Positions 61,857-64,000 of a DNA stretch of 64,000 nt are shown in pieces. Position numbers and translations under genes: made by a program. The DNA is taken from contig CAXNLE010000002.1 in the NCBI GenBank assembly GCA_964203235.1, forward strand, positions 682,001 through 746,000. The letters run 5' to 3'. Origin of the DNA: BACL27 sp964203235 (lineage in GTDB: Bacteria; Actinomycetota; Acidimicrobiia; Acidimicrobiales; Ilumatobacteraceae). Position 1 is the first letter of the stretch. Each line of letters opens with the position of its first letter. The notes beneath the pieces were generated by a model that had not been told where the DNA came from, searched no databases, and saw nothing but the letters and a program-made list of their open reading frames with translations.

Positions 61857-62417
61857 TTGCTTGGCGTGCTCGTATGGATGGATCTGGAGATGACAGGTCT
61901 CGACCCAGCGACCGAGGTAATAGTAGAAATTGCCACATTGATCACCGATGACGAATTAAATGTTGTTGCTGAAGGACCAGATCTAGTTATTTTTCAGCCT
62001 GAGGCCATGCTTTTGGCGATGGATCCGTTTGTAGTTCAGATGCATACGAGTTCTGGATTGCTGACTGCAATTCGTCAATCAACGATCACGCTTGACCAGG
62101 CTGGCGCGCAAACGCTTGAGTTTATAAAAAAACATGTTGCTGAAGCACGCACGATACCGCTTTGCGGAAACTCAATCGGCACCGACCGCAGATTCTTGGC
62201 TAAATACTTGCCTGAGATTGAAAATTATTTGCACTATCGAAGCGTTGATGTTTCAACAATTAAAGAACTTGTCAAGCGTTGGTACCCAGGGCTCGAAATT
62301 ACTCGACCGACGAAAGCTGGTGCACATCGAGCATTAGACGATGTACAAGAAAGCATTCGCGAACTAAAGTTTTATCGCGAAAATGTTTTCAATGAGAACA
62401 CAATCATTCAAAAATAA
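61857..62417 (+). CDS. orn: Oligoribonuclease
   Basis: A 186-residue DEDDh exonuclease: WMDLEMTGLDPATEVIVEIA (first Asp and Glu), LCGNSIGTDRRFLAKYLPE (second Asp) and AGAHRALDDVQESI (His and Asp). Orn degrades two- to five-nucleotide RNAs and pGpG. The start is TTG. Its 3' end overlaps the convergent thioesterase-like gene by 14 bp. Confidence 0.95.
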   Translation: MLGVLVWMDLEMTGLDPATEVIVEIATLITDDELNVVAEGPDLVIFQPEAMLLAMDPFVVQMHTSSGLLTAIRQSTITLDQAGAQTLEFIKKHVAEARTIPLCGNSIGTDRRFLAKYLPEIENYLHYRSVDVSTIKELVKRWYPGLEITRPTKAGAHRALDDVQESIRELKFYRENVFNENTIIQK

Positions 62418-63171
62418 CTTCGGTGACAGCGGCGATCTCGCCATCAGCAAGCACGTGTCGCAAAACAATTCGACCCTGTAAGTTTTGCGTGACAATTTGC
62501 ACTTTGTCACCTGGATCAATTGCTCCATGATGTTCAACTGTTGCCCGTAAGGGTGCACGCTTGCCAGAGTTAGCACCAAGATATTCTTCGAGCACTTCCC
62601 AATATGCGGCATTATTTAAATGACCAACTGCGTCCATGTCGCTAAACCGAATCGGCCAGTCTTGTGAGGTCGCGTTGTTGCTCGTTAAATCTGGCAAATT
62701 TTTTCCAATTTCTAGTCGCGACGAGATCTTTCTCCCATTTGTGGCCGAAGATAACAGCTCGGTCATTTCTTTTGACAACGCCACAGGCTTCATCGTTTTG
62801 AAATCAACTCGAACCCACAGCGCAGCGGTCTCAATAGCGACTTCACCAGCACACTTGATCTGTGTGCGACGCTCTGCCCAATGTGAACCCAATGCACCAC
62901 ACCAAGTAGTTAATGCAATTTCGTCTAAATATTTCGGAAACGAAGTGACCCACATTTGCGTTCGTCGTACAACCCACGAATGTGGCTCGCTGTAGTTTCC
63001 ATCAAGTGAATCATCCGTCGCGATGTCTTGCAAATACCGAGCAATGGCGTCAAGGCGAACGCGTCCCTTGGGTGTGACATCACCTAGGCGCACTTTACGA
63101 GATGTCGAAAACTTGCGACCAGACTCAGCAATTGGGCTCGGCAAAGTCGCTGATTGACTTGCTTCTGACAT
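62404..63171 (-). CDS. Acyl-ACP thioesterase-like double hotdog protein
   Basis: A 255-residue protein of two hotdog halves. The N-terminal half has RLDAIARYLQDIATDDSLDG and WVVRRTQMWVTSFPKYLDE; the C-terminal has PIRFSDMDAVGHLNNAAYWE with HLNN, the acyl-thioesterase signature, and Asp/His residues for catalysis. It resembles FatA/FatB-type acyl-ACP thioesterases, which release fatty acids from ACP. The substrate is inferred from family. It ends inside orn in the opposite orientation. Confidence 0.85.
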   Translation of the reverse strand: MSEASQSATLPSPIAESGRKFSTSRKVRLGDVTPKGRVRLDAIARYLQDIATDDSLDGNYSEPHSWVVRRTQMWVTSFPKYLDEIALTTWCGALGSHWAERRTQIKCAGEVAIETAALWVRVDFKTMKPVALSKEMTELLSSATNGRKISSRLEIGKNLPDLTSNNATSQDWPIRFSDMDAVGHLNNAAYWEVLEEYLGANSGKRAPLRATVEHHGAIDPGDKVQIVTQNLQGRIVLRHVLADGEIAAVTEVIFE

Positions 63172-63282
63172 GATGAAACCCTAGCCAGTATTGGGTCTGA
63201 TGGGCTTTTCGTGATCATGAATTTAAATCGCTTGGAGACCCTGCGAAGTAAGGATGATTCACAAAGTTATTAAACAGTGGTA

Positions 63283-63296
63283 CGCACAGATGTGCG
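63283..63296. promoter_or_regulatory. Perfect palindrome CGCACA-GA-TGTGCG
   Basis: A 6-bp perfect inverted repeat with a 2-nt centre sits in the 225-bp gap, 112 nt upstream of the thioesterase-like start. It looks more like a dimeric operator than a hairpin. Confidence 0.4.
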
Positions 63297-63322
63297 GCAA
63301 AGAAGAGACTTTTGGCGTCATG

Positions 63323-63362
63323 ATGGTGTTTAACTTGCGCAACGTTGGCTTAAACACCATCA
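63323..63362 (-). terminator. 12-bp perfect inverted repeat with 16-nt loop
   Basis: GATGGTGTTTAA and TTAAACACCATC form a perfect 12-bp stem, 34 nt after the stop of the right-edge gene. It could end that transcript, although no T-run follows on the minus strand, so a protein-binding site is an alternative. Confidence 0.5.
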
Positions 63363-63396
63363 AAAATTCTTGACAGCTAATTGCGGCAAGATAGAT

Positions 63397-64000
63397 CTAA
63401 TCGTTCGTAAGTAATTTAAAGTCAGCCAAATCTTTCAAACGGCACTTATTATTTGTAAAGACACCGTACCTAAATTTAGTTGTCACATCTAATTCGTTCT
63501 CAAAAATTAAGCCTGTCAAAATACCGTCGGCTCTAAAAACGTCAATTAAATTTGAATTCTTATTATTCGATTGAAACCTCAAACAATGGCTGAATTCGAT
63601 GGGCAAAATGATCAAAGTTTTGCCAGAAGATTCCGCGACAATTCTAAGATCACCACCGTCGACAGATAAATTAGTTTTCCCAACTCTCACAAAGTCAGCA
63701 CCCAACTGCTTATACACAACTATTTCATCCATCGGGGCAAACGAGTTTTTATCCATTATCTGAAACGTCTCATTTAGTGACCGCGCAACGATTAAGCGTG
63801 TCGGTGAATAGTTGCCTAAATTCACATTCTTTAACCTGACTAAAAAATCACCCTCTGAATACTGCATAGCGGAATACGAGTTAGTCTCATTTAAATTACT
63901 GAGAGGCGAACCCAACCAAGCAAGTCTCAGGTATTGCACACCAAGAAGGCTGTAAAGATGAACATTCGTGTTCGCATAAACCAAATGATTTCTACTTTGT
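63397..64000 (-). CDS. C-terminal part of a large surface or membrane protein, cut by window edge
   Basis: The minus-strand frame is open from its stop at 63397 to the right edge, about 201 codons, with no clear start (a TTG at 63984 is not convincing), so it is the C-terminal part of a longer protein. It is beta-rich and polar. LIILPIEFSHCLRFQ and LTGLIFENELDV then FRYGVFTNNKCRLKDLAD resemble the extracytoplasmic tails of some actinobacterial membrane proteins. No catalytic motif is visible. Function unknown. Confidence 0.6.
   Translation of the reverse strand, partial: QSRNHLVYANTNVHLYSLLGVQYLRLAWLGSPLSNLNETNSYSAMQYSEGDFLVRLKNVNLGNYSPTRLIVARSLNETFQIMDKNSFAPMDEIVVYKQLGADFVRVGKTNLSVDGGDLRIVAESSGKTLIILPIEFSHCLRFQSNNKNSNLIDVFRADGILTGLIFENELDVTTKFRYGVFTNNKCRLKDLADFKLLTND

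Overview
The window looks like a chromosomal segment of a moderately AT-rich actinobacterium, most plausibly a planktonic Acidimicrobiia-like lineage. That placement is inferred from gene content: clpC, an LppM-like lipoprotein, a YlbL-type Lon-like protease beside a UPF0182 membrane protein, a deazaflavin (F420)-type nitroreductase, a type I methionine aminopeptidase with a SEC-C zinc tail, and an actinobacterial-style Tad pilus locus. ATGA/GTGA start-stop overlaps are pervasive. I see no insertion sequences, CRISPR arrays or prophage.

Layout. 1-8.7 kb is mostly minus strand: a partial Gfo/Idh/MocA oxidoreductase, an HpcH/HpaI aldolase, an initiator tRNA, then the run YlbL-like protease, DivIVA-fusion protein and UPF0182 protein. 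9-34.3 kb is one plus-strand run of about 26 tightly packed surface-glycan genes. It holds a complete-looking legionaminic-acid (nonulosonic acid) pathway (legB, legC, legG, legI, a legH/neuD-like gene, ptmE, ptmF, legF, ptmA), an N-acetyl sugar amidotransferase with a HisF partner but no HisH, glycosyltransferase-like and sulfotransferase-like genes, a KdsB-like CMP-sugar synthetase, a CDP-6-deoxyhexose branch (rfbF, rfbG, an epimerase and a reductase), a polysaccharide deacetylase, a multi-pass membrane protein, and a WbpV/WbpL-like pair at the end. Together they probably make nucleotide-activated sugars and assemble them on an undecaprenyl carrier. No flippase or ABC exporter is visible.

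34.3-44.3 kb is mostly housekeeping: a nitroreductase, rmuC, a 49-residue membrane protein, tilS, a phosphatase-like protein with the catalytic Cys replaced by Ala, polyprenyl diphosphate synthase, clpC, an lppM-like gene, radA and a polyprenol-phosphate mannosyltransferase. 44.3-51.4 kb (minus) is a Tad/Flp pilus locus (SAF protein, TadA, TadB, TadC, a pilin-like peptide, three TadE/G-like proteins) ending in a membrane-anchored SARP-like protein.

51.6-64 kb is mixed metabolism: two alpha/beta hydrolases, an MFS transporter, map, coaA, a tandem pair of methyltransferases, a thiamine-binding-type protein with an HTH regulator, an M20 amidohydrolase, a CaiB/BaiF CoA-transferase, dut, orn, an acyl-ACP thioesterase-like protein, and a partial surface or membrane protein at the right edge.

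The least ordinary items are the DivIVA protein with a phage Mu F-like carboxyl end, the GDP-route nonulosonic acid locus with an orphan HisF, the HAX5R pseudophosphatase, and the Tad locus with a membrane-tethered SARP-like protein.
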